Shown here: piece by piece, positions 1 to 13,920 of the stretch
Layout of the letters: every line of letters begins with the position of its first letter
How positions within the stretch are numbered: the stretch's first letter is position 1
Assembly (NCBI GenBank): GCA_021904315.1
Contig: CM038924.1
Coordinates: 11,706,026-11,770,025, forward strand
From: Sphagnum magellanicum
Lineage: Eukaryota; Streptophyta; Sphagnopsida; Sphagnales; Sphagnaceae
Reading direction: 5' to 3'
DNA: 64,000 bases
The notes under the pieces: model-generated
The model's input: only the letters and a program-made list of their open reading frames with translations
Database searches by the model: none
Told to the model about the DNA's origin: nothing
Made by a program: the position numbers and the translations under genes

Positions 1-3000
1 ATTTGCTAGTATGTTTGTTGTGTTGCATTGTCAAAGCCAAACTTCCAAATAATTTGTTCAATGTATAAGAGTTGGTCTATAAATAGTTGATGATGAGGAC
101 AATCTTGACAAACAAAAAGTCCAATAGAGATATCAAAAGAGCATTTTGATATGGTATTGAGGTATGTTAGTTCATGTGTGTTGGATAATTAATCAAGTCT
201 TAATTTGACTTTTATTCACATTGAAGTTTTCTTTTCAAAATGAAAATGAAACCTAATTGAAATGGACATCTCCATCTTTTTAATCCAAGGATGTTAAGAA
301 AGTTTATTAACAAATATATATTTGATACATTCAATGTGAAAAATATGTACATGTATTGTAAAATGTTACAATAGTTTCAAGACATGTTTGAAGCCACATA
401 ACAAAGGTAGCATTGAATTTGTGTGCATTTAACAACCACAATATGTAATTTCCAAATGATGGCATGTGATATAAAGAAAGAAAAACTTTCACATCTAATC
501 ATCTTGAAGAACTATAACAAAAGGATGCAATATTCCTTGTCCAAGGCCAAAATGTTCATTTTTTATACAAAGCACTCATGATCATGTAGTTTCCATGCAC
601 CAAATAGTTTCTTTTTTAATTAAATGGAAACATATTACATAATGTATTTATCATCCCTTTTATGAAATATCTTTTCATTCCAAAGTGTTGTTCAACATTA
701 GTCAGTTTTGCAACATTGATTTGGCATAATGTGTTTCAATGTTTAAGGAAATTGATGTTGAAACAACACCTATTAACTAATAAACAATTTTTTATGGTAT
801 CAAATTTTGCATCAAATATTTGGGAATTATCCATGCAATTTTCAAAATAAAATATCAATAAACCATAAATAAACATAATAACACATTCAATTTTCATGAA
901 AGTGCAACTTAACGAATTTTTATATAGCAAAAAACATTTCTTTTTCTAACTTACTAGCAAGCCTTGGTCAACCTAAGCCTAACTAACAGGCCATTTAGGT
1001 TACCTAAATTACACTAAGTTTAGGCTTGTTATTAATATCTATCTATTTAGTATTTTCCTACATAATAAGTAGGTAATTTATAAGTAGGTAGATAAGTTAA
1101 ATTAGGTTAAAAGGAGTAAATGGTGAATACACCTATTTACCTACCTCCAACCTACCTATTACCTACCTTTTTACCTTATTACATAAGTAGTGTACAAAAT
1201 ACAATATGTGAAATAAACATGTGAAATGAATGAGTTGACAAAAGTTATTACCTTATAATTATAAAGTTGTGTCCCATTAATTAAGTATTTGGTTTATCTT
1301 CATGAAAATGAATGGTTCAACTCCTTATTTTTGGAACCTATTTACATGCTTAGGGGGCTAAGTTATGGTGTGGTCATAAGTAGACTTTGAAGAGGTTAGT
1401 AAGTTGATAGGTAGATTCTAAAGTAGGTGGTAGGTACTTACATAACTACCCATTACCTATTTACTTACTTATTGCAACAAATATTTTAAAATATAATATA
1501 ACAAACCTTTATGGGGCAAAGATTTATTTATTTTTAATTTGTAAAAAAAAAAATTGCCCAAAATTGACAATTGGACAAGTTGGACAAGAACTAAGTGGGG
1601 TATTTTTGGACCAATTTTTCAAGTCAAATAAATTGTGATTTCTTGCAATGCATTACATGTTTCCAATGTTTCACATCTAGTGAAATAAGACTAGATTCAT
1701 ATTTTAATAACTAATCATGTATGGGAGGTTAATATGTAATACAAGCCCAATTACCATGACAATATGGTGAATGTTTTGGTCAACTCAATAATGGTGGCAG
1801 GTCCTTCATTAATGGTTGAAACTTTTCATGCATGAATTGACAAGTCAATCATTATATCAATAGAAGGCAATATGACTAGTGTGTTGTGAAAGGACATTGC
1901 TTCAATTATGTCCAAAAACATGCCATTAAAACCTTTAGGAAAACCATTTGAAGGTCTTGTGGAGTAGTTGTTCCAACTAATTTTGTGCAAAAATTGATAA
2001 CAAAACTTAGGGATTTCATTTCTATTGAATTATAGTTGAAAGTCATTGATATCAATGAAGCTTCATTGAACATAACATCACAAAAGATGACAATTGCATG
2101 TTTCTTCAAGTCCCAAATTTAACAAGCTTGCCAAACAATCAAGGAAAAAACATTTGTTATTATTTGGATCCAATTTCTAACAAATAACTTTTAATACATG
2201 TACAAAGGATGTGTTCCTAAAAATCTGTATGTGAACTACAAAAGGTTTTATGCATGTCCATGCCTTAAATGGTGTGATTCCATTCAATAGGTGAGTAATT
2301 GTTTCAATTGAATGTGAAGCTACAATGTGCAAAATTTCAACCCAAAAACAAAAGGAAACTCCATTATGAAAAAACTTCTACAATAATGCAATTATCTTTT
2401 TCTACCATTGAATTTTGATCTCATGTGCAAGAAGTTATAATTGTTTCATGTGATAGCTTTTTTAATAAATATTATGCAACTTGTTTGTTTGGGAATTTGC
2501 TTCCACAATTGTTGCAAATGGTAGTTATGGTGTTCCTATTGTCTCATTACACTTACTTGAACAAGTGTTGCAAACATTCAAATGCCTAAATTTTTTGTTG
2601 AATACAAAACACACTTCAATATGAAATACGATCATCTTTAGAAAGAACAAAGTACAATGAACCACTAAATAGATGTTACACTCATTGGGCTACAATTATT
2701 GATATGAATCAATTCACCTAGAATAGACACCTCTTGCACATAAATTGATAAGAACTTTTTGTTAATGCTACGTGTTCCCATAAGCACATCCTTTGCAAAA
2801 CAAAGAATTTGTGTTTATTTTCACCATGAAAGATAGTCCATCAACCATGTTGGTTTGAACCATCATCTTAATGTAAATGGCATAGTATGTATGCCAAACA
2901 GTAAGTGTTTGCATTTCATTTGAATGTGAGCTTGTAGCAAGGGATGCTATAAAGTTTACATGATTAATAATAATAACCAATTTGATTTGAATGTGTACAA

Positions 3001-6000
3001 TATCATTATATCCTTACTCAAAATTACTTTCCATGATGTTCCTTGCACCACATTTGATGGCATTTTGTACTACAAATAATGTTCACTCTTTTGTGTTATT
3101 TTCATTGTAGAACATAAATTGTAATTTAATCCAATCCATGAACATATAGGACGCCTTTTAAAATGATATTTTCGTGAGTCTAAAAGTGAATGCACTTCAC
3201 TAGCTAAATCACAATGGGACTTTAAAAATAAAATAAGTTCACCCCATTCTAATAATTTCACTTTGCCTAAATTTATGTCATTATAAGGTCATTTAAATAA
3301 TCATCATGTTTCACTATTAGTTGACATAATTCACTACTAATTAAAGTAATTCACTATAATAAATAAGTTATATATATGTTGTTGTTTTAAATACCTTAAG
3401 TTATTATACCTTGGGCTATTTTTGGTTATTTTAGGTTGTTTCATCTTAAACTAGATTACTTTAGATTATTTTAAACTATTTTAACCCACATTATTTCTAA
3501 TTATTCTTAGTTATTTTAACTTATTGATCCAACTGAAGTTATTTTAGGTTATTTCATCCTAGGTTATTATAGGTATTATACCTTAAGATATTTTTTATTA
3601 TTTTGAGTTATTTCACCTTAAGTTATTTAGGTTATTCTATCCTTAATTATTTCTAACTATTATAGATTATTTTACTTAAGGTTATTATACTTTGAACTAT
3701 TAATAAATATTTTATTTTATTTTAGATTATTATAAGTTGTACTTTTAAATAACCTATAATATCCAAAAATAGTCTAAGGTGGAATAACCTATAAGAGTCA
3801 AACATAGCCTAAGGTGGAATAACCTAAAACAGCTAAAAATAACTTAAATTTAAAAAAAATTTAAAAAGATGCAATAACCTAAAATGTTTTTAAATAACTT
3901 AAAGTGAAATAACTTAGAGTAATTTAGAATAACCAATAATAAATGAAGATATAAAAACTTCAAATATCTTACAATGGAAAATTTTCAAATAACCAAAAAT
4001 AATCGAAGGTAAATAAAATAGAATAACCAATAATGGCCAAAGGTAAAATAACTTCAAACCTAAGATGGAATAGCCTTAATTAACAAAAAATAGCCAAACG
4101 TAAAATAACCTAAAATGGAATAACTTAAAATAGTTGAGGATAATTTGAATTATAATATTTGTCATGAACACAAAAACAACTTAATTTACATGATTTTTAA
4201 AACAAAAACAAAAACACAGGTAAGTTTAATCCCAAATCCAGATTATGAAACAAGGAAAACAAAAACAAGAACATGACATGTGCAAGACAAGAATCCAAAA
4301 AACAATTATTACAATAACAAAACAAAAACAGAACAGGTTGTCATAAGAAAAAATACCAAAAACTAATGTTGAACATATTAAATGTAATTAAAAATCTTAC
4401 CCTTATTTATACCATTTGGGGATTAAATTCAAGGAAGCCTCCATGGAAGCTTCATCCCAATGTGTGGCCCATGTCTACCCATGTGGCCCATGGGTGCAAT
4501 CATAATCAAATGAGCCAATGGTGGCAAATGACTCAACCACAAATGGGTTTTTTAAAACATTTTGCATATTTCATATAAAATATTTTTAAAAGATTTTTTT
4601 TCCAACATGTGTTTTAAAATATTTCCAATTACCCCAATAAATTACATTACTTGTGTTAACTTTTTTTTTTATAAATATGAATTTCTTGAAAATGTGAAAA
4701 TTCTACCAAATTTTACATTTTAGCCCAGAAGCCTTAACGTTTTACTTGGGGGTCTTCGACCTCAGCATTATGCGCTTGCTTATATTTGTCTTTAAACAAG
4801 AAGGCTCAGAAAAGAGATTTATTTTCTTCTCCGCTTACCCACTTACTTCTTTTTGACGGGCCTGGCAAAGTGCGTGAAAGCAAGAAAAGCGCTATGTAGG
4901 CAAATCATGCTAAAATATGATAATTATTTTAAGCTTTAGTTTTTTGTATCATAAATCATAACTTTGTTCATCTGTCATACACATTATGACCCATTTACAT
5001 ATAGCAAATGACTTTTGAAATTTGAACATTTTGAAATTACATTTTGAAATTTTAAAAATTTCAAGTACCACAATTTTTTAGATTATGGATGCTTTTCATA
5101 TGTAGATGGTAGGTTATCATCATTTCAAAAAAATTCCATCGAATTTTTTTATTATTAAAAGAGTCCTTAGCCTAGTGCATTATAAAACTGATTTTGGGGT
5201 GTTAAAGTTCAAAAGTCCTTTACTAAAACCAAAACTCAATTTATTAAATTAAATGATTTTTATAAAAACTCTTCAACATTCACATATACCATTTAGCACA
5301 AATTTCTTTGATCAACATGACATTAAAGTGGCATTACATAGATATGTTTGAAAAAATTGACAATTTTTCGATTATTTTACATAGTTTTTGGTTTGTTTGA
5401 CTATGATCACACCCCCATGATTGGATTAAAAGTGAATTAGGAATGAATTGACAATGAATTAGAAATTAACTAAGAATGAACTGAACTAACAACTAATTAA
5501 TAGTGAATTGATAGTGAACTAAAAATGTGATGTTGCCAATGATGATGGTGATGATGCTAACAATGATGCTAACAATGTCATTCATGATAATGGCCTAGAA
5601 TAACATGGCCTAGAATAATAAAAAATAAACTAAAATAGCCCAAGGTGAAATAATTTAAAATTATTAAACAAAACTTAAAATGCAATAGCCTAGGGTAAAA
5701 TGACTTAAACTAACAAAAAATAACTTAAGATAAAATAGCTTAAAATAGTCGAAAATAACCTAAGGTGGAATAACGTAAAATAACTAAAAAATGTTAAAGT
5801 GGAATAACTTAAAATAATAAAAAATAACCTATGGTAAAGTAACCTAAGGTATAATAACCTAAAATAACCAAAGGTGGATTAATTAATAATTGCCCAAGGT
5901 ACAATAACATATAATAACCTAAGATAAATAATTTTAAATAATCAATAATTATTTAAAATAATTTAGGATTAACTTAAAATATTAACTTATGGTAGCTTAA

Positions 6001-8200
6001 TAATAGCCTAGTAGTAACCTAACCTAACCTATGATAGTTTACACATAGGTTAAGAAAAAAATGTGAATAATAATGTGTGATGACAAACCATTTCACTTAT
6101 TTAAATAGCGATCCAATGGTTAAAAACTTACTCTTTAAGCATGGAGCTGAAAGGAGGTGAAGGGTTCAAACTTTCACATTTGCATCTTAAGTTGGTGGGT
6201 TATGTGGCCTATGCGTTTAAATATTTAGTTTAGCCTAGGTTAGGTTACTAGGTGCTTAACTTAGTTTAACTATGAATTAAAAGGCTAGTTTAATGAATTA
6301 ATTATTAATGAATTTGATTAATTATTAGTGAATTCAATTAACTATCAATAAATTAACTATTAGTAAATTCACTTGTTTGTAACAATTAGTCCTTATTCAT
6401 TAGGGGGTTGGCCCCTTTCACCATGGTAAATTTGTCCAAGTTCACTCAAAATCTAATCGAGTACAAAGTGAATTGAGACACATATTGATATAATGTTTTC
6501 AAGTCATTATCAATAAATGTTTCAAATTTAATATTTCCAATGTTTCTTTCTCAAAACCTTTTATTTAAATTTCCTTTGCTTATCCATCGACCTCTAGGAA
6601 TTAGTTTGAATGAAATAAACCAATTGCACTCATTTGTCATGTGGATAGATGAACTAGTATTGATTAAATAGACATCATTGCATTGCACTAAAATGTTACT
6701 TTCACAAGCCATGAAACATTTAATGTAAAAATCACAACTATAATTTGGATTTGTGATTTGAGAATTCAAAACATCATTGATCACGACAATGACGTTTTAA
6801 TGGTTATCAAGTGGTGAAGATTGCACATTTAATGTTGTTTTTTCTACTTCTTTTTTCTTACATTTTTCATCAATTCATTTTGGACACTCACACTTCCAAT
6901 GACTAAGTTTTTTGCCTTTGAAAAATCTTGACCCAATTTTTAGGTTCAAGTATTTTCATGTGGGTTCCAAGCCACATGTTAATAGGAGGCATGGTCATCT
7001 CCTTAGGTGACTACTTATTTTAAAACAATCTCAAAATATCTTAAGAAAATGTTGTTTGAAAGGTGAAAAAAATCAAATTTGACCCAAAAAATGTTGCCAT
7101 ATATTATTATGTGTATGTTTTTAAAACCTTTCCCATAATATGTCATAGTTAAATGATCTCCCCAAAAATAAAAGGCCTTTACAATGTTTAAAAACAATGT
7201 TCACAATGCTTAATGAGTGTTTTAAAATATTTTATCCACATTAAATTCATGTAAAATCATATCACATTTTTTTATATTATATTAAAAGCAATGTCATGAG
7301 TGCTTTTGAATGACTTGCAACATTAGTACAAATTTTGATATTAAAACATGAAAAATTAAACCTTATTTACATTTGTTTTGGCTCCTATAGTGTGATTGCA
7401 CCATGTGACATTATGCTCAATAATAAGAGAAGGTCAAGTAAGTATCATAATTCCCACTATTTGTTGAACATTGAAGATTCCTAATATGTTTGAATTTGTT
7501 GGCATAAAACATTTTGGCTTATGTTGTTAGGATCTAAATGCATATTAAGCTTGTTTTCTTCCTTCAAAAGTTACAAAATGAGTTAGTCAAGTTTATAATC
7601 ACCTTGAGCTAGACTATCCCAAGACATTACATAACAAAATGATGATAATAATTGGGTAGGATTTTGACTGTAAATGTGTTTTCATCAAAGGCAATGTCAC
7701 CAAGAACACATGATAGCTAGCTAATGATGAAATTTAACTTCTCCAGCAAAGTTACTTAAATTGAATCTCCTTCAGTCATCTTGCATTATTAAATTTTTTG
7801 TCATAAATGATGAACAATTTTAAATCCTTCAATTCAAATGTGTTGATTAGTTCACTCCACATTTCTACCATAATCTTGTTAATAAGCAAAGGAATTAATA
7901 ACTTCAAATTGCATTACATAAGTAGAATTTTGCCATGTTTTCCTTCTTTTTTGACTCATTAACTATTGTAGCTATAGATAGTTCTACACTTTCAACTACA
8001 TCCATGACCTATTTTCTTTCAAATAAAATGTTCATCTAAAATTTCCAACTTGATGAAAGCACTTTATGCTTAAATGTTCAATATTTCTTAAATCTTTATC
8101 CACCTCAAAGTGTTTCTAGTTTTCATTAAGGTGAGGTAGACAATTAAATTTATTCAAGGTTGGGGTTCCCAAAATAATTTGTTTAACAAAAAAGGACTAC
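1..8200 (-). mobile_element. Decayed Ty1/copia retrotransposon, cut by the window's left edge
   Basis: An old LTR-retrotransposon relic read on the minus strand. Recognisable parts in order from right to left are: weak gag-like sequence (about 7,550-8,100); a nucleocapsid zinc-knuckle remnant with the residues LSHWKCECPK (about 6,877-6,922); a copia protease-like stretch with SSSIHMTN (about 6,600-6,700); an integrase zinc-binding stretch containing NMVDGLSF and FCKGCAYG (about 2,775-2,915); and a post-integrase stretch with CDVMFNEA (about 2,035-2,110). The part order is that of copia elements. The element is heavily broken, with many interruptions, and looks ancient. Protease and integrase remnants lie about 3.7 kb apart, far more than usual, so other DNA has been inserted between them. 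LTRs were not found: one end lies beyond the window and the other is unclear, so both limits are approximate. Confidence 0.6.
3300..6060. repeat. AT-rich block of short degenerate repeats in opposite orientations
   Basis: From about 3,380 to 3,740 the plus strand repeats variants of TTATTTTAGGTTATTT. From about 3,750 to 4,150 it repeats the complement, variants of AATAACCTAAAATAGCC. A second block in that complement orientation runs about 5,590-6,050. The first two blocks could fold on each other around 3,740, and the outer pair could be the inverted ends of an element that includes 4,150-5,590. The block sits between the protease and integrase remnants of the copia relic, so it was probably inserted there. 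No coding sequence is visible. Unit length and borders are imprecise because copies are strongly diverged. Confidence 0.55.
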
Positions 8201-11200
8201 ATGGCCCAACTTTGGGTTTTTTAAACATTTATTTCATTATACTTAAAGTGAATTGTTATATGTTTATAATTAGAATGATATCATGTTAAATAAATAAAAA
8301 TATCTAAAAGTAACTTGGAAATTATGTAAATTTCCTTTTGAGTCCTTTGCAATAATTATATAAGTTGTTTTAATTGCAATTTCTTTTTAAGGAATCAAAA
8401 TGAGTGTACCATGTAACTAATTTAATTGAGTTCAATTTTTTTACTAGATAATCAATGCTTACATCTATGTTTAATAATGTTCATAAGATGCATTTGATTA
8501 AATTATAAACCATATGAAAATTTTGAAGGCCCCACAAAATTCATTTTAAAAAGCTACAAGGAAAATGACTATGATGAATTTATCCAACAAAGTTGCTTAT
8601 CAAATCTCCTTTGCAAATGGTTGATTACTTGTGTTCATTAGGTTAAAATTTTTAAACCCCAAATGTAGGTCACATATGTAAGAAATATTCATTCAAAATA
8701 AATATAAGCTTGTCCATAGAAGCTTATTTAAACATTTTTGCATTTATGGTTTTGAACAAAGGTATTTGATGCACAACAATATAGAGATGTGAAAAATCAT
8801 GACCATCATATGAATTATTTTCATTTAAAAAAAAAAATTATTTTCTCATTTAAAGTTGTCATGTTTAAACTTTATTTATACAAATTAGTGGAAAATAGTC
8901 CTTAAGTCCTTATGGAACCCCGATTTCAAATGAACCTAGTTACCACTAATGTGAGACCATAACCTTAAATGTTTAATAACTTTTTAAATTCAGCAACCAA
9001 TAAACAAACCAAACATTCTATAATTAAATATATCAACTTCTTGGGAGAATATCAAGCTTATAGTTTTGTTGATGAATTTTTTTACATCTATAATTGTTAA
9101 AACTATGTGAACATCTTGTAAACTTGGTTGTAAACCTCAAGCTTAATTTGAGAGATAAAGGAAAGCATAGAAAAGAAGAAGTTTGGAAAGAAAGAAAAGT
9201 AAACTTTGAAAGATAAAAGCAAAGAAAACTAAAAAGCAAATATGGATGCCAATGTGTGTTCTTAACAAAAATCAGTTGAAAGGCTATAAATCATAAATGA
9301 TGTTTTTGCAAATACTATTTGAAATTGTCTTTTGGAAGAGTAAACTTGGATACAATTTTATCAATCGAACTGCCCTGTGTTAGTTTTCATGTGGCTCACT
9401 ATTCAATTATTATTCAATAAATAATGAACTATGTGTCATTTTTGTGTCACTACTATCATCTATTCACCAATTATTTTTTAAGAGATTTTTTGGTGTTCTA
9501 GTTACCCACTAAATTTCATAGTTCATCACTATTTTTTTCTTCCTTATTGGCACGTGTCAATTAAATAATGGGCTACTACCAATGACAAACTCTTGCATTG
9601 TCAAGTGTTCAAAAGGTCTAAAGGCCAAAGAATAATTGACAATACATGTTGATGTGTTGGAAAAAACTAGAATGATGTACAAATAATTTTTAATATATTT
9701 TCATTTATTCCTTTATTATTGGTGTTGGATGAAGTGAATGGGTGGACCACATGAAAATTTACCGTAAACAAGTTGAAGGTTCATGACTTAACACCAAAAA
9801 ATAAATGTATGAAATAATTTGTTATTTGGAATGAGGTTATGAGTTGTAATTGGGACCCTAGTGGTGATTATAAGTGGTTAGGAGTGACTTCAATTCCAAT
9901 TACAACCCATAAAACTAAGAAAAATTATTTGATTTAATTTTGTTGATGAGATTTATCCCTTCTCCCTCTTGCTTTGTTGTCACTTTTTTAAATACATAGC
10001 ATAATCATTCTTTGTGGAAAATGAAAAAAATAAAATTATCATTGTTAAGCACATGTATCATACATACATGAGGCATGTATTAGGTATTTTATCTTAGCTA
10101 TCTATCCAAGCTAACTATTTAGGCTTTATATTTTTTATATTATGGAGCAATCCTTTTAGTTTTGGAACCTAAGTAACCTAGTTGGGTTAATTTTGGTTTT
10201 GAGTAGGAGGAGACTTTTTATGATAAGTTTGGGTGTATATTGTAAACTTTAGCTACTTAATTTGGATTTTCAAAACCTATTACTCTAGGATTTGGGTAGC
10301 TTCACCATGAAGCTATGAATGAACAATGAAATTTTTTCTTTTTCTTTTTCCTCTTGGCAACTTGAAGGAAACAAAAGGAGTTGGGAAAAACAACATAATC
10401 GTGAAGGTGTGAGAAAAGGAGCTTTGGATAGTTGGTTCTCTAGTTCATAATGTTTTTACTTATTCATTCAACAAGGTTTTAAAGCCTTTTCAAGTGGTAG
10501 AAATAGCCCTTGCATGTTAATTTATTTATGATGTTTTAAAATTATTATATGACTTATTACCAACCTTTGCACTAGGGAATGAACAAGGCTTGTCAGGTGC
10601 ACCTATAACTTAAGAAGAATTTGAACCTCTTAAAGTTAATTTTGAATTAAGTCCATATAATCACATAAGTAGCTTGCACAACTAAAGTCTCACATGGCAT
10701 TCACACACCATACAAAACATTGAACAATACAAGAAATAAAAGTTACATTTTTTTGGGTTAGGATCACCCACACATTTAAAACTTGGTCCTTATGTGGTTT
10801 ACATCCATTGGGAAGCTCATCATACACACCTAAAGAATTTTTTTTATGGGGATCATTCACTAAAAATGATGCACATTTGTTCTTATGAATATTTTGATAA
10901 TTAATAAATTTATTGTGGCATAAGTTTGTTACACAAAAAGCTTAACTATTTTAAGACTTGACACAAAGTAACAACATGAAATTATTGAAAAAGAATATGA
11001 GCCAAAAGCTTCACCCACAACCCCTATAAACTTACAAGGAAAAATGGATTGATTATTGACCCATTCATTCACATCTTTTTAACATTCTCATTCATTGATA
11101 ACAACCCAATAGTATTATTCCACATATTATCTTTCTAAAATTATCATTTTTCTTATTAAAAAATGATTAAATGATTAAATGATTAAATTATGAATTAATC

Positions 11201-12230
11201 AAGTTCATATAATTCATTTTCAATTGTACTTAACCCAAAATAATTAATTAAATTATACATGAATCCAAGTTTATGTCCCTAGTCAAAAGTCCTCAAGATA
11301 AGACCCTTTAGTTGACTTACTTATTTATATATTTGCCCATCCTTCTACCATTAAGTCTTATTATTACTTTTACCCTTAATAACCCATCTCGGTGTTACAC
11401 ACCTATGGGTTGCCCATTGACATATTACCTATTTGAAAATTTCAAACTATGCCCCTTTTTAAAAAAAACTTTACGACATGTCTAACATAAACATGTTAAT
11501 TCACTCTATAAATCAAAGTTGCTGAGGAGTTTGTATGTTGTATTGGACTTGTGCCATTTGCAAGAGAATCATGCCCCATTGTAACAATGATATAAAACCT
11601 TCTAAATAGCTTCAACTTACCATAGGCTCCTACCATCACAAAGACTCTCTTTCTTGTTCACTACACATAAATGAAAGTTCTAGCATTTCAAAAGTCACAA
11701 GATTCTTCTATACATACACATAAAAACCTTTGCCCAAATACTTAGTGTATTTGGAGGAATGTGTACAAAGTGTAAGAAATCATATGGCATTTTGAAAAAC
11801 AAAATGTTCACATCTTTGAGCATTCTATTTTCCAAAATGCCTTGGGTCATTTTTCCCATTATACTTGTCAAGTATCATAAGATTTTTAAGAAAAAGAAAT
11901 TTGTTGATTTTTATGCCATGTAATGTTTTCAACCATGTGCATTATCAAAATTGGGCTTGTCTTGGCTTCGCTTCATGTGGACCCTTATTTTGGCAATGCC
12001 CTACACAAAAGCTTTGAGGTTTCAAAAGTCACAAGATTTGACAACAAAAATAGGAATGGAAGGGAAAAAAGGCTTCCAAAAAAGAATATGAATAAAACTT
12101 TGGCCAAAGATAGGGCATTGTGTGTTTTATAACAAAAATTTGGTGTTGCTTAGAATCCTCTCATGATCATGAATCTTGTTGTATCATAGAGGCACTTAAT
12201 AGGACCTCAAATTGAAATTCATCATCAAAA
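8200..12230. other. AT-rich intergenic stretch without a recognisable gene
   Basis: All reading frames are short and none resembles a known protein. The stretch contains one copy of a dispersed repeat (about 10,740-11,420). It probably also contains the unrecognised right end of the copia relic. Confidence 0.5.
10740..11420. repeat. Dispersed repeat, copy A (partner at 26,510-27,170)
   Basis: Shares a collinear series of diverged blocks with 26,510-27,170 in the same orientation. Examples are GGGTTAGGATCACCCACAC against GGGTTAGAATTTACCACATG, and AAGCTCATCATACACACCTA against AAGCTCGTCATACACACCTA. A block near 11,270 that includes CCCTAGTCAAAAGTCCTCA also matches. Offsets stay near 15,750 bp across the copy, so this is one family and not chance AT-richness. 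No coding remnant was seen; an LTR or other transposon terminus is possible. Confidence 0.6.
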
Positions 12231-12341
12231 GCTGAAACTAGTGTTGAGTGTGTAAGTGTCAATAATTGTATAAATGATGTGTAAATCCTACAAAAGTTGA
12301 AACTAGTATTGAGTGTGTAAGTGTCAATAGTTGTATAAATC
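12231..12341. repeat. 65-bp tandem doublet
   Basis: GAAACTAGTGTTGAGTGTGT and its near-copy GAAACTAGTATTGAGTGTGT recur 65 bp apart, each followed by AAGTGTCAATA. The second copy runs into the 371-bp duplication that follows. Confidence 0.7.
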
Positions 12342-13080
12342 CTATGTAGGGTAGAACTGCTCATCAATCGCTACCCTATCAATTGATCATTTTTTAAAAA
12401 ACTTCATCATTTGTGCTTTATTTTGAGTGATTTAAAATGTTATGGGAGCACTACTTCAAGCTCCAGAAATCATCTTTGAAGTGCAAATGAAAAGGAGTAA
12501 TGAAAAAATAACAAGAAGAAAAGTAAACTTTTTCAATTCACAAAACACGTGTTTTTTCCCTTTTTTTTTTCTCTTTGGACCCCTCCTACTTTCAAAGCTT
12601 TTGACTTTCTCATTTCTTGTTCATTTTAAACAATTTAAAATGCCATAAGAGTGCCACCTTTAGTTCTACAAATCATCTGTCAACTATAAATAACAACAAA
12701 GCAACATAAATCCTATGTAGGGTAGAACTGTTCATCAATCACTACCCTATCATTGATCATTTTTTAAAAACTTCATCATTTGTGCTTTATTTTGAGTGAT
12801 TTAAAATGTTATGGGAGCACTACTTCAAGTTCTAGAAACCATCTTTGAAGTGCAAATGAAAAGGAGTAATGAAAAAATAACAAGAAGAAAAGTAAACTTT
12901 TTCAATTCACAAAACACGTGTTTTTTCCCTTTTTTTTTCTTCTTTTCTTTGGACCCCTCCTACTTTCAAAGTTTTGACTTTCTCATTTCTTGTTCATTTT
13001 AAACAGTTTAAAATGCCATAAGAGTGCCACCTTTAGTTCTACAAATCATCTGTCAACTATAAATAGCAACAGAGCAACAT
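12341..13080. repeat. 371-bp tandem duplication
   Basis: Copy 1 (12,341-12,711) and copy 2 (12,712 to about 13,080) both start with CCTATGTAGGGTAGAACTG and stay highly similar to the end, with a few substitutions and small indels in a T-rich run. Each copy holds a short matching open frame (from 12,442 and 12,811). Their similarity follows from the DNA duplication and the frames resemble no known protein, so I treat the block as non-coding. Confidence 0.85.
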
Positions 13081-13187
13081 ATAAAAAAATTTTGGGTGAT
13101 TGAGTTTAGGCTTTGTAGTGTTTGGTGGTTTGTTTTTTTAGAGTTTTTGATCCCCCTCTACTTTTGAAGGGCTACAACTTTCTCAAT

Positions 13188-13620
13188 TCTAATCCGTTTT
13201 TGATGATTTTTAGTGCACTAAATGTGCCAATAGAGGGGTTCAAGTTTTGCTTGAACATTAAAAACAATGGAGTCTAATCCATTTTTGATGATTTTTAGTG
13301 CACTAAATGTGCCAATAGGAGGGGTTCAAGTTTTGCTTGGACATTAAAAACAATGGAGTCTAATCCATTTTTGATGATTTTTAGTGCACTAAATGTGCCA
13401 ATAGGAGGGGTTCAAGTTTTGCTTGGACATTAAAAACAATGGAGTCTAATCCGTTTTTGATGATTTTTAGTGCACTAAATGTGCCAATAGGAGGGGTTCA
13501 AGTTTTGCTTGGACATTAAAAACAATGGAGTATAATCCGTTTTTGATGGTTTTTAGTGCACTAAATGTGCCAATAGGAGAGATTAAAATTTTGCTTGGAC
13601 ATTAAAAACAATGGAACCCT
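13188..13620. repeat. 86-bp tandem array, five units
   Basis: Units contain TTTTTGATGATTTTTAGTGC, then ACTAAATGTGCCAATAGG and AAGTTTTGCTTGGACATT. Unit boundaries at 13,270, 13,356, 13,442, 13,528 and 13,614 are spaced by exactly 86 bp; the first unit is one base shorter. Units differ by only a few bases, which points to recent expansion. The last unit is the most diverged. Confidence 0.9.
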
Positions 13621-13920
13621 CCCGTAGGATCTGACTTGCTTTGAACACTTAAATGTTAATTCATGAGTTGTTCCACCTTAAATGTTAATCGTTTACATTT
13701 ACACTAACCATGTGTAAATGCTTTGGGGTGTGTAAATGTATATATTATATAACCTTAATGACCATACCTTCTTGTAAATCAATATTAATTATCGTAATAC
13801 CATTTATTTATTATTATTATTTAAAAAAAAATTCTTGGCCAGGTTGCCAAAATTCGCCAATTAAAGGAAAACACAAAAACAGGAAGCAAACTTCAAAATT
13901 CTAGTCTCATAGAGGTGCGG

